64,000 nucleotides of DNA from Aristolochia californica. Its lineage: Eukaryota; Streptophyta; Magnoliopsida; Piperales; Aristolochiaceae. The stretch spans positions 18,908,801 through 18,972,800 of the forward strand of contig JARWKL010000015.1 in the NCBI GenBank assembly GCA_029961685.1. Direction: 5' to 3'. The translations under genes were made by a program, and so were the position numbers. Positions 46,101-59,071 of this stretch are shown here, piece after piece. The notes below the pieces were generated by a model that did no database searches, was not told the DNA's origin, and worked only from the letters and a program-made list of their open reading frames with translations. Numbering within the stretch: the stretch's first letter is position 1; each line of letters begins with the position of its first letter.

Positions 46101-49100
46101 AATTATTTGATAGTAAATTCTTATTGATAACGATTTCTGATGTTAAAAACTAATTATACTTTTGTTTATTTAAACCAAACAGTTTGATTTTTCATTTTGA
46201 TCTCTTCTTTTAAGGGAAATGTAAGATATATAATTTTTTGAATCTGTAAATAAACTTCCTATGCTTCCTGAGAAGTTTCAGAAGTATTGTCTTAAAATAA
46301 AAATAAAAATTTGAGAACTCTCTGAAATGTTTCCTTGAAGGGTTTGATTGGCTTCCCAGAAGATTTAGAGAAAGTTATGTTTACATGTCTGAAATGGATT
46401 TTCCAAAAACAAGTTTCACATCCCCATTAAAGAATTCTTGATTAGTATGGGAAGGTCCTTCTCCAAAGTCTCAAAATGTGAAAGACTTTTCTATGATGAC
46501 TTAAAAAGAGTTGTAGGCTCTATCTAATAATTTCAGTTGAACGTTTTAATTGTTAGGTAGTTCTATAGGTGCTTGATTCATTAGACAAATGTAATGTCAC
46601 TGCAAGTCTGGAGAAATGCATGTTGTGATTTTCTGTCATGTAAAGATCACTCAAAGCAAAGAGATAATGTACTGCTTGCATAGCTGTGGATGGGGAGAAG
46701 TAGGTTACTGTCTCAGTGATACTCAGACTAGAATTTTCATGAATTCTCTCATTGAACAGTCCTGTAGCTCAGCCTGGATCTCCTAATTCTCTGATGAATG
46801 CATCCAGCTTGGAATTCTTCTCTTGATGCAAAATCAAATTCATGGGTAAAGACCAGTTGATTTTGTTTTGTAGCCTCATAGCATGAGTCTTAGGAATGGA
46901 ATTTTTGTAGTAGGCCTTAAAGAAATTTTGTGAAAAAGGGCTAAGAAGAATAAGAAAAAAAAACTTTGAATTCTTCTAATATCTTAAAATTCTCTAAGAC
47001 ACTGTTAAAATGGACTTCAATTTTTAAACTAAATAAATATTGTAAATTTTAGAAAATGGAGCATGAACTGATTTATCTTAATCTTATAGACAACAAGTTT
47101 ATTTTATTTCATTTTATTTTATTTTGTAGAGTTATAAACCATAAACTAAAAGTTTGTTGGAAGTTCTCGTCATTCAAAAAAAAAAAGTTTGTTGGAAGTG
47201 AGATTTTTATTCAGATTAGATCTAATGTAAAGCATGAGATGAACAAATAAGGCATTCTTTCAAAATTTTCATTGTTTTTGCAAATAGATGACTTCAACGC
47301 AAATCTAAAAGTATTAACATTTAATAGGACCATTGGGCTATATAGATGAAAAAAGGGAAGTGCCGTTGAATTTGTGACCTCTATAAACTGAGGAATCTGT
47401 TTGAGCAGACAAACATTTGTTCCATGGGATAGTAAAAAGAGACAAACATTGGTTCCAGGAGATAGTAAAAAGATAGGTAGATGTGAGGGGCAAGTTAGTA
47501 CAAATAGAAATTTTCCTTTATGAAGATTAACAAATCTTAAAAAAAAAACTGTGTAGCTAAAGTCCACAATTATACTATTATATGGGAAAGACTCTTTGGT
47601 TGGACCTTTTTTTTGTTTTTTCATAATATCATTGTTTAGACTTTATGGTTGCAATTGGAAATGAGGGATTTATGTTTAGGTGCCTACGAGATGGTTTATT
47701 CAGGATATTGTTGGATACATCTTTATGCCAGGTCGGCAAAGTGTCAAAAGGCCAATTTTGTTTATGTGCCTCTTGCTTAACTGCAAATTGTTCTTTTAAA
47801 TGTATGAAACGTATGAATAGTATTTAAAAGAAAATATATTTAATTTCTTGTTGAACTTATGGAAAAGTGAAATATTTTATTGACATCAATAACTTATTGT
47901 AATCAGAGTACATGAACCTCTATTTATAATAGAGGAAGGTAGTAGAGTCCAATTACAATAAAACTACCCTTGTCCCAATTACACCCAAACTCTAACACTT
48001 AAAGATAAGTCCTAGCATAATTAAATAACTCAATATAGATAAAAGACAAACATAACTCAAATTATAACTCTTCTTGGACGTGACCTTAAGATAAAAATAC
48101 TTTTGTGAGTCCTTCTTGATCTTTCAACTTATGTGATAAGGATGCCAGTTCGTGGTAATCATGGTGGGTCCTATTTCTTATGGGCTTGGGCCTATCTTGT
48201 GGGCCTTCCTTGGTTGTGTGGCCCATCTTATAATAATCTTAGATATGTGGGCCTTCCTTGGTCGTGCGGGCTTGAGCTTATCTTCCAACACTCCCCCTCA
48301 AGCTGGGGGTGAGAGAACAATATGAACTCCCAACTTGCTGCAAATGATGTATAAAATGGCACATCTTCCAATATGCCTTCATCTTCCAACATTCTCCCTC
48401 ACGCTGTTGTGTCCTTCCACGAGGCCCTGCTGGCATAATATAAGTGAGAGTAAAAATCACTCCTAGCCGGTAAGCCATTCTCCATACTCCAGTCCTAATG
48501 CTGGATGTAGGGCACACTCCGTCTTCTATCGGCATTGCTCTGAAGTTTCCCAACCGTGATATTTTTTGATAGGGTATCCTCCGTCATGGTTTCCCAACAG
48601 TGATATTTTTTTACGGGGTAAAATAAATGATGATTTGAGGCCACCTCTTCTTCAATAATAATGTCCCCAAAGAGACATAATAGCAACAACTAAATATAAC
48701 AAGACCATCTTCCAACACATTTAACACAAACCAAATAATAGGCTATGTAAAAGAACCCATGAAATAATCCGATATAAAAATTTCTTCTTAGATGCACAAG
48801 TTTCATCTTTTGTGTTTCCCCTTTTTTGAATATTTTGGTCACATAAACTTATTCATAACATATGAAATAAAATACCTCTTTCTTGTGCTTCTTCTACTTC
48901 TCCCCCTCAAGCTGGGAGGTAATGGCAGTGGTCCCAGCTTGAACCAAATATCATAGATGTAGAAATAAGCTCAAATAACAGAGATGTATAAATAAGCCCT
49001 CAAACCAGGGAGAAGTGAGATATTTTCCTGATATATCAACTCAAAAAGTGACTCAAAACAATGGGCATAAATTCTTCCAGCATTACCTTTGATTCTTCCA

Positions 49101-52100
49101 ATGCGAATATTTCTTTAAATATAGATCAAATTGACATGAAATTTTCTCCTTCTGAAAGTAGACTTAAATACCTTTCATCCAAGTATAACTTAACTTCATA
49201 AAATATAATTTTTAGAAGATAAATAATCTGATATATTTTGGTCTCTGTCATCTGGCCGAAGTAAGTACTGTTATATTTTGGTCTCTGTTATCTGACCATT
49301 GATTCTTCCAAGAACAATATCTCCTTATAAACAAATCATATTGAGAATTGGTTGAATAAGTAAGAAAATAGACTTACGTATCTTTCTTTTGATATATAAT
49401 TCTCCATATAAAGTCTCTTTCTTGATAGCATAAAATACCTCGGAAGTTGAGGTTTTTTGTTGCCGCTCGAACCTCTTTTTCAATCTGATCTTTGCTGCTT
49501 TAAATATTGATTTCTCTTTGTAGATAACTCAGATAAAAAATTGGTTGAATATGTAAAAGAATAGACTTACAGAAAGCATTTGATATATATATTTATCCAT
49601 ATAAAGTCTAGTTCTTAATAGCAAAAATGACCTCAGAATCTGAAGATTGTTGCTGCTGCTCGAACCTTTTTTCAATCTAACCTTCGCTCATTCAAATATC
49701 GACATCTCTCTGTATATAACTCTGATTGGAACAAATTGTTTTTCTTTGGAAAGTAAACTCAAATATCTTTCCGTCAATATATAATTTGCTATATGAAAAA
49801 CTCCGTATAGAGGTAAAAAACATAAAGAAAACTACGGGTATAGGGACCCAAAAAAATAACTACGAAGCTAGACTTAGGGTTTAGGGTTTAGAGAAAAGGA
49901 TCACATTACCTCCGTGAGTTGACCAAGTCAACTCACTGAACCTGCTTTGAAATACTTCATTGACATCAATAACTTATTGTAATTAGAGTACATGAACCTC
50001 TATTTATAATAGAAGAAGGTAGTAGAGTCCAATTACAATAAAACTACCCTTGTCCCAATTACACCCAAACTCTAACACTTAAAGATAAGTCCTAGCATAA
50101 ATAAATAACTCAATATAGATAAAAGACAAATATAAATCAAACTAAAACTTTTCTTGGACATGACCATAAGATAAAGATACTTTTGTGAGTCCTTCTTGAT
50201 CTTCCAACTTATGTGATAAGGACGCCAGCTCATTGTAATCATGGTGGGTCCTACTTCTTATGGGCTTGGGCCCATCTTGTGGGCCTTCCTTGGTCGTGTG
50301 ACCCATCTTATAATAATCTTAGATATGTGGGCCTACTTTGGTCATGTGGGCTTGAGCTTATCTTCCAACACTTCTTAAATTTTCATTATGTATATCTTTC
50401 CACTCTTCACATGGAGAGTTGTTTGAAATTTTATCACTATGCAAAATTTTGGAACTTGATTCATTTTTTATTTTTATTTTATTATTTTGTTGTGTATATT
50501 TGTGTGTGTTGTGGTTGTGGGTTGGAGGGCAGGAACTATGCTGATTCAATAGGTTGTATTGCCCTTGTTTGCAATAAGTCATTGTTGTTGTTGGGTCAAA
50601 AATATGAATCATAGACTGCTTTTCAGTTGCTTCAGCTTCTCCTTTATTGATTGAAGAGTTTTTTTCTTCTGGTTGGATTGGAAGCTGCAAGAGACTTCTA
50701 TTTGCTTTGCTGTAATTATGTTAAGTTTTTTGTAAAATTTGGCTACTTGATGCCTAGCATCTTTGATACATCTCTATGTTTTTCTGATAAAATTCTGCCA
50801 TTATACCTTTTTTTTTTTCGTGAATCTTGTAGCATTTTTCTCTTTTCTTTAGTCTTTGTTCCACACATATTTGATTTACTTCCTTACTATAACATGTGTT
50901 ATACACCATTATCTATCTACCTTTACAGGTTCCATCCTTCTTGTATGGGTATGACCATCGAGCAAGCCAAAAAGTTAGATCACTTTCTCTGCTCTGAATG
51001 TTCCTCTGAAGATGATGCCAAAAGATCTCTTAACAACTTTCCCGTGTCACCAATGACAGAACCAAAGGTGAGGATTCCAATTACTTGTACATAATGTTTT
51101 TTTGGGTGTATGGAAATGGGAAAGAGAACAAAAGAAAATGGGAGAGAAACCCACTCTCTCGTGCTTAGTTGTTTTTCACTTTCTATATTATTCAAACAAG
51201 AGACTATGTTCTCTTCCATTTTCTCCTCCCATCCTCTCTAGTACTGAATAAGGTGAAAAAAACCTCAGTTCAATTCATTTCATTTCTTTTCTCGTTTTTT
51301 TCTTTCTCAAACCAAACAGTCCAAAGTGCTTATTTCCCCTTTTCTCTCATTTGCAATGTGCATTCTCTATCAGCTTTCAATGGCAGGCCCGTTGTAAGTT
51401 CATAGTTAAGGTGACTCTTGCTATGAGATCTGTTTTATTATGAGATAACAGTGGAGTTCTCTTAAATTGTTTGCCATATAGTGCATAAAATGGTTATTTA
51501 GGTGTTGACCATTGGGGTAATGCGGGGACATGGATAATGGAAAATATGTTTCAATGGATTGGCATGGATAGGTGGTTGACATGTGGTGAAAATTGTACCC
51601 ATTATGATGTGTATGCCTTGATTATTTGGAAATATTGTAGTTCTTTATGGTATAGTTTATTAATAGCTTAATTATTTTAAATTTATTTATTTTCTCTTGT
51701 TTATGTTAGCAAACTATAGAAAAGCACAAAAACATGGTTTTGTGCTCGCAGAGAGCTGAAATGTTGGTTTTCTGGCTAATCAAGATTATTGGAAACCCTC
51801 CCTGAATGGTTTTTAAGGAAAGTGGGGTGGCTGTGGTCATATGTGTCACCATTTTGGCCTGTTCGTTTGTTCAACTGCACCTAAACATGAGAGAGGTCTC
51901 ATGGGTAGATTTTCTAATCCTGTAGTAGGTCTATAAGATATTAGATGCTAAAGTTGGGAAGTCAACCTCCTTACTTTGTCCAGTTATTTTAGGATGACTT
52001 GTTATGTGTGATATGGTGGAACTTTGGGTATAGACATCAAGTTAGACTAGCCTAGTGTGGATGGATTGCAAGGGTCTAATATTTTGCACTTTATAGGCTT

Positions 52101-53249
52101 TGGAGCATTTGATGTTCTGATTAGGTATCTAACATTCGGTATCAGATTATGCACAATGTCTTATATTTGAATTTCTGAAGGGCTGATTCATGGAGTGGCT
52201 ACTTGGTGCTGGAATGAAAGTCTTTTTGTTGAACTAGTAATGGAAGTCATATGAAAGGCAAAAAGAACTACTTGCTCCAGAGTAAAAAATGTCATAAAGT
52301 AAATTGTGCAGACATTGGAGTGAATGTTTAGTGGAGTGTTTTTTGCTTGTGGAGCCCAACCTTGGGTATGAGTATTGGGTTTGGTCAGCCTAATATGGAG
52401 AAAGCTTTGGCGGGTTTAACTTTTCAAGTCGCGTTTATTTTGGACCTTTTGACATATTGGTTGGGTACCTTGTAAGAACCAGCTTTCTTTATAACATTTA
52501 TCACTAAATTCATTTGAGTTTTCTGCTAGAAGTCGATAGATTTTTTCACATATCTTTGGGTATTTGTGAATCTGTGTGAATTATATTAGTATCTTAATAT
52601 GAGTCTTTCAACCATGCATCAAGTTTTACTGGAAATCCCTGTACTTCTGTCTGACTAAGAAGCTCCAGTATTTGTTTTCTATTTTGCACTGATTAATGTA
52701 TTTCTGGGTTGTCTATTTATACTGAATCTTGGTTCTGCATCTCTTGTTGTATTGCAAGGTTGAGTCATAGGAACTAGAAAAAAAAAAAAACATTAAAGGA
52801 GAAATAAAAGAAGAAATAAAGCTAAAGCATTCATGTGTGCAAACCTTTGTTGTTTTCCAAAAAATATTATCACCTGCCATTGAAAAAAAAACGAAACATT
52901 GGCACTAAGATGTGTTGTCAGATTAGGTGACTGACTGGTCCAATCCCATTAATAGTTCCCTAATTTTATTGACAGGGTTGATGGTGCTGATGCTAGTGGT
53001 AAGCCATATGAAAAATTTCACGATATTTGAAGGGTCTCTTTCTAACTTCTGTATATACACTGCGGTACTGGATCTTTTAATTAATGCTCATATTTTCCCG
53101 TTAACATATTGGAGGGGGACAACAATCTTTTAGGGCCAGTACATGTTTCAAAAGATAAATTTGTCCATAGATTTAACGGTTGTAGATTTTTCATGATGTC
53201 TTCTATACTGTATTACTCCCAGGTGGAGCCAAAACGGCGAAAGAGATGA
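43171..53249 (+). CDS. EBS: BAH-PHD histone reader, EARLY BOLTING IN SHORT DAYS (EBS)-like
   Basis: Exons: 43171-43243, 43339-43681, 43771-43839, 50929-51067, 53223-53249. All are GT-AG with matching phases, totalling 651 nt or 216 aa (Arabidopsis EBS is a little longer). The start [21 protein letters not shown] is EBS-type rather than SHL-type. The BAH domain spans about residues 25-140 ([40 protein letters not shown], then [19 protein letters not shown]). The PHD finger follows with a C4HC3 layout ([20 protein letters not shown], then WFHPSCMG and FLCSEC). Known for EBS: the BAH domain binds H3K27me3 and the PHD finger H3K4me3, restraining flowering. The tail is short and basic ([11 protein letters not shown]). 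Introns 3 (43840-50928, 7.1 kb) and 4 (2.2 kb) are long; intron 3 contains a SINE and a retrotransposon. Confidence 0.95.
45245..45362 (+). mobile_element. tRNA-derived SINE in EBS intron 3
   Basis: It contains a pol III A box TGGCTCAGTGG (45253-45263) and a B box GAGTTCAAGTC (45294-45304) about 30 bases apart, a body of about 100 bp and a poly(A) tail (45346-45362). This is the standard layout of a short tRNA-derived plant SINE. I could not find a clear target-site duplication, so the left end is approximate. Confidence 0.78.
47849..48290 (-). repeat. 3' LTR of the intronic copia derivative
   Basis: It shares long runs with about 49950-50370, for example CATTGACATCAATAACTTATTGTAAT-like, TGAACCTCTATTTATAATAG and ACACCCAAACTCTAACACTT. 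It ends TCTTCCAACA. Confidence 0.9.
49344..49745. repeat. about 193-bp imperfect tandem repeats inside the element
   Basis: TTGGTTGAAT followed by A(T/A)GTAA and ATAGACTTAC recurs at 49348 and 49541. Each is followed by CCATATAAAGTCT, AATAGCA, CTCGAACCT, TTTCAATCT and ATCGAT/ATTGAT-like blocks in the same order. A third, weaker copy starts near 49735. These lie in the leader region just inside the 5' LTR. Confidence 0.7.
49950..50370 (-). repeat. 5' LTR of the intronic copia derivative (edge deleted)
   Basis: Collinear with 47849-48290, but it lacks the first 20 or so bases. The related copy at 54297 keeps the intact junction GATACCA-TGTTAAATTTC, which shows what was lost. Confidence 0.85.
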
Positions 53250-53849
53250 CCAGCATGGGAAGCGGTCTGGAGTCAAGGAGGTTTGCATTGTCTTGAACAA
53301 TAGGCTGCTCTTCTTGTGTTGGTTATGTGGGAATTGTACAGTGCAGAGAACAAAAGTCTGTCAACTTGCACAAACTTGAGCGTTCTAATTTATGTAGCCC
53401 AACTTTTGATATATTATAAATATTCTGTAGGTCCACGTGTTGTAGTCCTCATCTGGGTTCAGCTGGAGGTCAATTTCGACGTAGTTGTTTCATGTGTATA
53501 TTGTACTTGAAAAAAAAAAATAGGTGGAGAGGTCTGTAGTATCATGCTTCGGTTCATTACCTGTGCTCCTACTCTGCACAGATCCCTCCTTAGCATGATA
53601 TTAGATCATAATTGCTTTGTCTTTTGAATGTATATTAGATCGTAATTGATTAACAGACAATTTTTGCTTTTTTCATGTCACTGAAAAGCAAAACCAGATT
53701 CCAAAAAGGATGCCACTATTTTTATTGTACCTAATTTAGAATCATTGGAAGTTGGAAGTTATGATCAAAAGAGAGTATAGATTTAGATTTTGGAATCTGT
53801 AATCTGGCTTAACCGAGTACTCTTCCTTCTTCTATGGCCAACATAATCA
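53250..53849 (+). other. EBS-like gene 3' UTR and flank
   Basis: Downstream of the stop at 53249, the sequence holds AATTATTAAA-poor, T-rich DNA with an A run at 53511-53520. No separate gene is visible. Confidence 0.4.
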
Positions 53850-54614
53850 TTGATTTTTTTTATATTGATATTTTCCTTTAGACTTATAGATTGAAAATTG
53901 GTTGGTTTAATAGGTAAGAAACTAGATTTATAGAAATATATTTTGAAATATATTTTTCCTTGGCATTAAAATTCCTTAAAAGTTAAAGCTTTCTTTTGTT
54001 ATTCAAATCTCTTTTGTAGTTTGATTTTTGTTATTTCAAATATCGATTTCTTTTTGGAGAAAACTCATATTGGCAAATTTTTTTTTTTTTTGCATTAGAA
54101 AGTAATCTCAAAGACCTTTCCATCAATATATAATTTGCAATATGAAAAGTTCATTATAGAGGTGCTAACACTAAGAAAATAACGAGTATTGGGACAAGAA
54201 AGAAAAAAAAATGGGATGTGAACCTAAATTACTAGAGATAAAAGATCATAAATTGTGGGTTGACTAAGTCAATTCATAGAACCCGCTTTGATACCATGTT
54301 AAATTTCTGGAAAAGATGAAAAACTTTCCTAATATGATGTAATTTGAATATAATGAGCCTCTAATTTATAATAGAAGAAACAAATAGAATCTAATTATAA
54401 TTAATTTACACTTATTCCAATTACACCCAAAGTTAAATACAAAAATACAAGTCTTAGAAAAATTGAACAACTGAACACAACTAAAACGTTTTTAACTAAG
54501 ATTCATCTCACAGTCCTTTGTAAGATTTTTGTAAGACTACACCATATTAATTCTGGCTCTATGAGACTTCTTATTGTGAGAGTCATGTAACTCTTCCATA
54601 TCTACTCTTCAACA
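53850..54614 (-). mobile_element. truncated relative of the intronic copia derivative (5' LTR plus leader)
   Basis: The LTR is 54297-54614 (TGTTAAATTTCTGG to CTTCAACA). Directly left, 54285-54296 is a perfect primer-binding-site complement (GCTTTGATACCA). The leader 53850-54284 matches the 49300-49945 interior, but with one repeat unit instead of two or three. No 3' LTR is present, so this is the front of an element whose other end is deleted. Confidence 0.8.
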
Positions 54615-56186
54615 CTAACAATAAGTTTGATTCATGTGCGATGAAGTGTATTTTCTTTCGTTACTCAAAAAATTAGAAATGTTATGTTTGCTATGCTCAC
54701 TCTCTTTATGAAACCTTGGTTTCTATTGATATTATGTTCTTTGAGGGTCAACCAATTTATTCTTGTAAATCTCCTCCAAATTTTATTAGACTTACATAGG
54801 AGGAAAAAGAAGCTCAAAGATTCCTCTACATACCAAGATTTTGATGATAACAAACATAAATTTGATAACTTTGCTATTGAGTGTGTTACAGGTTGATTTT
54901 GAACTAAAATTGTAGAAAGAAGTCCACTCCGTATCATAGAAGTCGAGCACATATATAAGGAGAAGACAACTGAAATTAAAATTCAATAATTGGCACTTCA
55001 AGAAGCAAAAAGACTCAAAAATACTATTGGAGTCGACACAGACTAAAAAGGTAACAAAAAGAATTTGAAAAGTCGTTACAAATAATGGTTGGAAAGAAAA
55101 GGTGTATACCACTTGCACAAATGGGTGGAGTACATGTACATGGAGTTGAGCCCAAAGAAGAAGAATTGTAAATCTTATCCATGCTGAGACCTAAGGGGAA
55201 GGCTTTGACCCCATGAAAAAACTATGTTCAAATAAACCTATAGGGGTGTGGAATAGGTTTACCAAGATTTAATGCAATTCAACAAAACTCTTCCAAACAC
55301 ATTCCCAACATCAGGATTTTTATAGTGGTTCACAATCACCATTTCATATGGTTACTCCACTCTTAGGGAACTCTTGACATGGAATTAAAAGATCCATTAT
55401 GAAAAGCCAAACAATTAAACCTCTTAGGTTCGTTTAGGTGGTCATGGGCTCCCCATGAAACATGACCCCATACCACCCCTAGTGGAAGAAGGCATGCAAT
55501 AGAATTGATCAAGGTACTTTAGTGCAAACATCAATGGAATTAACATTCTCTGAAACTCCCTTCTTATTGGACCATCCTCTCAAGAGATCAAGATAAACAT
55601 ACATACATGACTCTTATAAAAATAAAAAAAACACTTAAATAGAAGCCTATATTTACGAGTGGGTTGTTGCTTCTTCCACTTTAATCACCGACCCCCGTGT
55701 CAAATTCACAAACAAAAAAGTACTCTTCTTCCACTTTAATCAGGTATATGGTAGCAGGCCCACTCAGGCTCATATAGCATTGGGCTGTACCTGCCTAACT
55801 GGTTTGTTCAGTCTTGTATCTGACAATTTTTTTTTTAAGATCAAGTGATTCTGCACTTAGATTAAATAAGATTATACATTCAACTTTCAAGACATATATT
55901 ATTAAAGAAAAGAATAATATTTCAATATCAAATTTTGAAACATACAGCTAAACATGAATTACTAAGGACTAAATACAATGAAGCAACATTTAAAAGTAGA
56001 CTTACAATTATCAGATACCGACTCATCACCAAAATGGAATGCAGATCAAAACATTAGATTTTCAGCCGATTCTAATAGAGTTTTTTCTTCACTGCATCCT
56101 GTGACAATTTTTTTCTTCTTCCCGTAATGGGTTCTATACAAAATTGGAAAAAGTCGTATGAGCAGTATCTTTATCAACTTTTATAG
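54615..56186. other. intergenic between convergent EBS-like and SRF-like genes
   Basis: No gene is supported. A short direct repeat CTTCTTCCACTTTAATCA occurs at about 55669 and 55727. TTGATGATAACAAACATAAA (about 54840) is a phrase common in old plant LTRs. The right end probably includes the SRF-like 3' UTR. Confidence 0.45.
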
Positions 56187-59034
56187 TTAAAAGGAAAAAT
56201 CAGCTGCCTCACTTTCTGAAATCTTATATGCAAACCCTGATTCATCACTCGATCGCCTTTTCATTGCACTAGCTCTTTGCAGTAGCCTCACCAAAGCTTG
56301 CACTACTTCAGACATTGGGGGCCGAAACTCTGGCTCCGGCTATAAAAAGCGTTAATAAACAAGATTAAAACAGTCATCTTGAGCACTCACAATGCCCCTA
56401 TTTCAAGTTCTGATCTATTTATAAAATTACCAAACTATGTGGTCTGATAAGGTCTATGGTGAAAATCCGACTTTTTCTTTTTTTCAACTGTCCCCACTAC
56501 TTTTTTTCAACTGCTCTCAAATATTTGGAGAGGAAGTCGAGAAAGTGAACTATTTATGTTTACAAATGCAGGAAGGAGGAATAAAAAGAGTATATCAACA
56601 AATTGGAAGAAGAAAAAGAGAGATTGCATAAATTATACCTGAACACACAGGGCAATGATGTCAGCAAAACGAGATAAAGACTTTGCAGGATACATGCCAT
56701 TTAAAGCAGGATCAACCATTTTTGCTAATGCATCAATGTCATGAAGCTGAGGAGTGGCCCATCTAACAAGGGACTGTTCTGATCTTATCCTAGAACTTAA
56801 ATCATCCATAAAAAGAGATAATCATCAGTAAAAACAGAGAAAGACCTATAAAAAACTAACATAACAAGAAAGTAAATTATATAAGACAAACCTATCCAAC
56901 GGCTTCCGACCAGTCAACAGCTCTAACATGACCACACCAAAGCTGTATACATCGCTCTTGACAGTGTAAACTCCTGACATTGCAAATTCGGGTGCACTAT
57001 AACCAAAAGAACCAACCATCTGAGTTGAAACCTGTCAACCAGATAAAAACAAAGTAACAAACTGAGGCTGTGTAATCTTATCATATCCAAATTTGAATTT
57101 TTCAGTTTAAATATTTACCTGTCTCTCGGTGCTGGGTGTTAATGCAGCTAAACCACAATCTGAGAGGTGAGGGTTAAGCTCTTCATCAAGTAAAATGTTA
57201 GCTGACTTGAAGTTTCTATGTACAACAGAAGGCAAGCACACTTCATGCAGGTACCTGAACAAAGAGAGGCCACCATTCAAGTCGTATCTTTAGCTTAATG
57301 GTCATGTCAGCTTGTCAATGGCATCACTAGATAAACAGCTACTTGGGAAATCATGTTTTCATACTTCATTAAATGTTCACATTTTTATCTTTGTTTATCC
57401 TCATGATTTGCCATCCTCTAGTGATCCTTATTAAAAACTAATTCTAGGAAACCTTAATGTTGTCATATGAATCCCAACATTAAATGATGCTAGCTTGCAC
57501 TGCATTCTGGTTTTATTTGACCTAGTCAAATTATGTATAAGTCCATTTGTTCAGAAAATCAATGCTACAATTGACAAGGTGCCTTTTCCTAATAATGTGC
57601 TTTCTCTATGAAATGCTAAGAATGTGCTCTATGTAAAAAGGCAGGGTAGGTCATAGGTACCCTTCAATTAGCTCAAGAAAAGGATATTGAAGGGCAAAAT
57701 AAAAGAAGCTCAATGTTATTCTCAATTTTTCAACTGAAGATAAAAAGAAATGGAATGGGATCTTTTTTTCTATAACCTAAAGAAAGATCTTCGGATATAT
57801 GATCACATTCATCACTATTACAAATGTGAATCTTCCTTGATGGCAAGAACCATTTTAAAATTTGCAAAATTGATGTGTAAGGAGAGATTTAAGGTTTAGA
57901 AACCCATCTCCCTCATTTATAGCTTTATCAATGGCTAAATTTACAATATCCCTGCTCTCCTTAAACCCTTGGAATCTAGTTTCTACACAAAAACACCTCC
58001 CCAGAAACAAAAGAAAAACTAAATAAACTCAAAACTATAAAATTCAATACTCCCTCTAAACTGAAACATATATGTTCAGCTTGTCAAATAACATGTTGCG
58101 CATCATTCCACACTCTACGCATAAGAAAAAAATACACTAAATTGGTCTTTAAAATCTATAGCTTGTCATAGCTATGTGACTTTGACTTCTATATGGATTC
58201 AATTCTTATGCACTTTCGATAATTATTACACTTAATTTCATCAACACCAGTGCTCTTTCTCCCCCTGAAACTAGGAGTATATATCATTGATCCCTAGCTT
58301 GAACATAATAAAAAGCATTCAACTTTTTTTCATTTCCCTCTAAATAGTACACCACCTTAATACAGTAGAAATCTAATTTCTACAGGAAAACACTTTCTAG
58401 AAAGTTAACAAAAGCTAAATAAACCCAAAATTATAACACCTACCAATTTTGGCATTGGCTGGCAAGTGACATGCTTTGTAAGGAGGTATCCCACAAGAAT
58501 ACTGCTGAAGGAGACACCCTTTGAAATTGTCCTTTTTGCTTTTTTGTATTTTATCTGAGTTTTGCTCATGTCTGTCGAAGATATCTTTGACTCTTCCTCA
58601 TCCTAACATTATACTTCATTTATGAGTATAAAAATATAAATAAAAACTTTCTATGGCTGTTCCCCAAGAAAAGCCACTTTCTATGGTGTTCCCCCAGAAA
58701 GGTCAACTAGGATCAAGTTGCGAATCCTCAGAAGCCTCCTAATCATATGTAACGCGTTGCATGGTAAAGGAAATTTAGCTAGTAATCCAAATCTCTGGAG
58801 AAATTTTGCTATCTTCTTACACATACTCAACTAGGCTGTACCAAACATGACTCATTAGCACTTGATGAAGTAAAAACAAGTCCATTATTATGACCAAGTT
58901 ATACCTACAGTGCAGATAACCTCATCTTATGCCAATGCTATTCCTCACCTGATTCCAAATTTGGTTCAATTATTATAGCAGTTACTAGGCTGAGACACAC
59001 ATCACCTAGCTCAGTTTGCAGGCATGCTTATGTA

Positions 59035-59071
<37 letters not shown>

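Larger units (their letters stand above)
47849..50370 (-). mobile_element. non-coding copia-derived LTR element in EBS intron 3
   Basis: The 3' LTR is 47849-48290 (442 bp). The 5' LTR is about 49950-50370, with its inner end lost by a small deletion that also removed part of the primer-binding site (cctgcttTGA remains). A copia purine tract AGCTTGAGGGGGAG abuts the 3' LTR. TTTCT (47844-47848) and CTTCT (50371-50375) match at 4 of 5 positions as a decayed duplication. The 1.65-kb interior has no gag or pol domain, apart from a short pol-tail remnant by the 3' LTR ([17 protein letters not shown]). It sits antisense to the host gene. Confidence 0.85.

Noticed and set aside
47211..47624. 137-codon minus-strand ORF
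   Set aside because: It is intronic, without homology, and Phe/Leu-rich as expected from AT-rich DNA.
50213..51094. 133- and 147-codon plus-strand ORFs in EBS intron 3
   Set aside because: They lie in the LTR and in T-rich intron. Only 50929-51067 is a real exon, read in the frame that completes the PHD finger.
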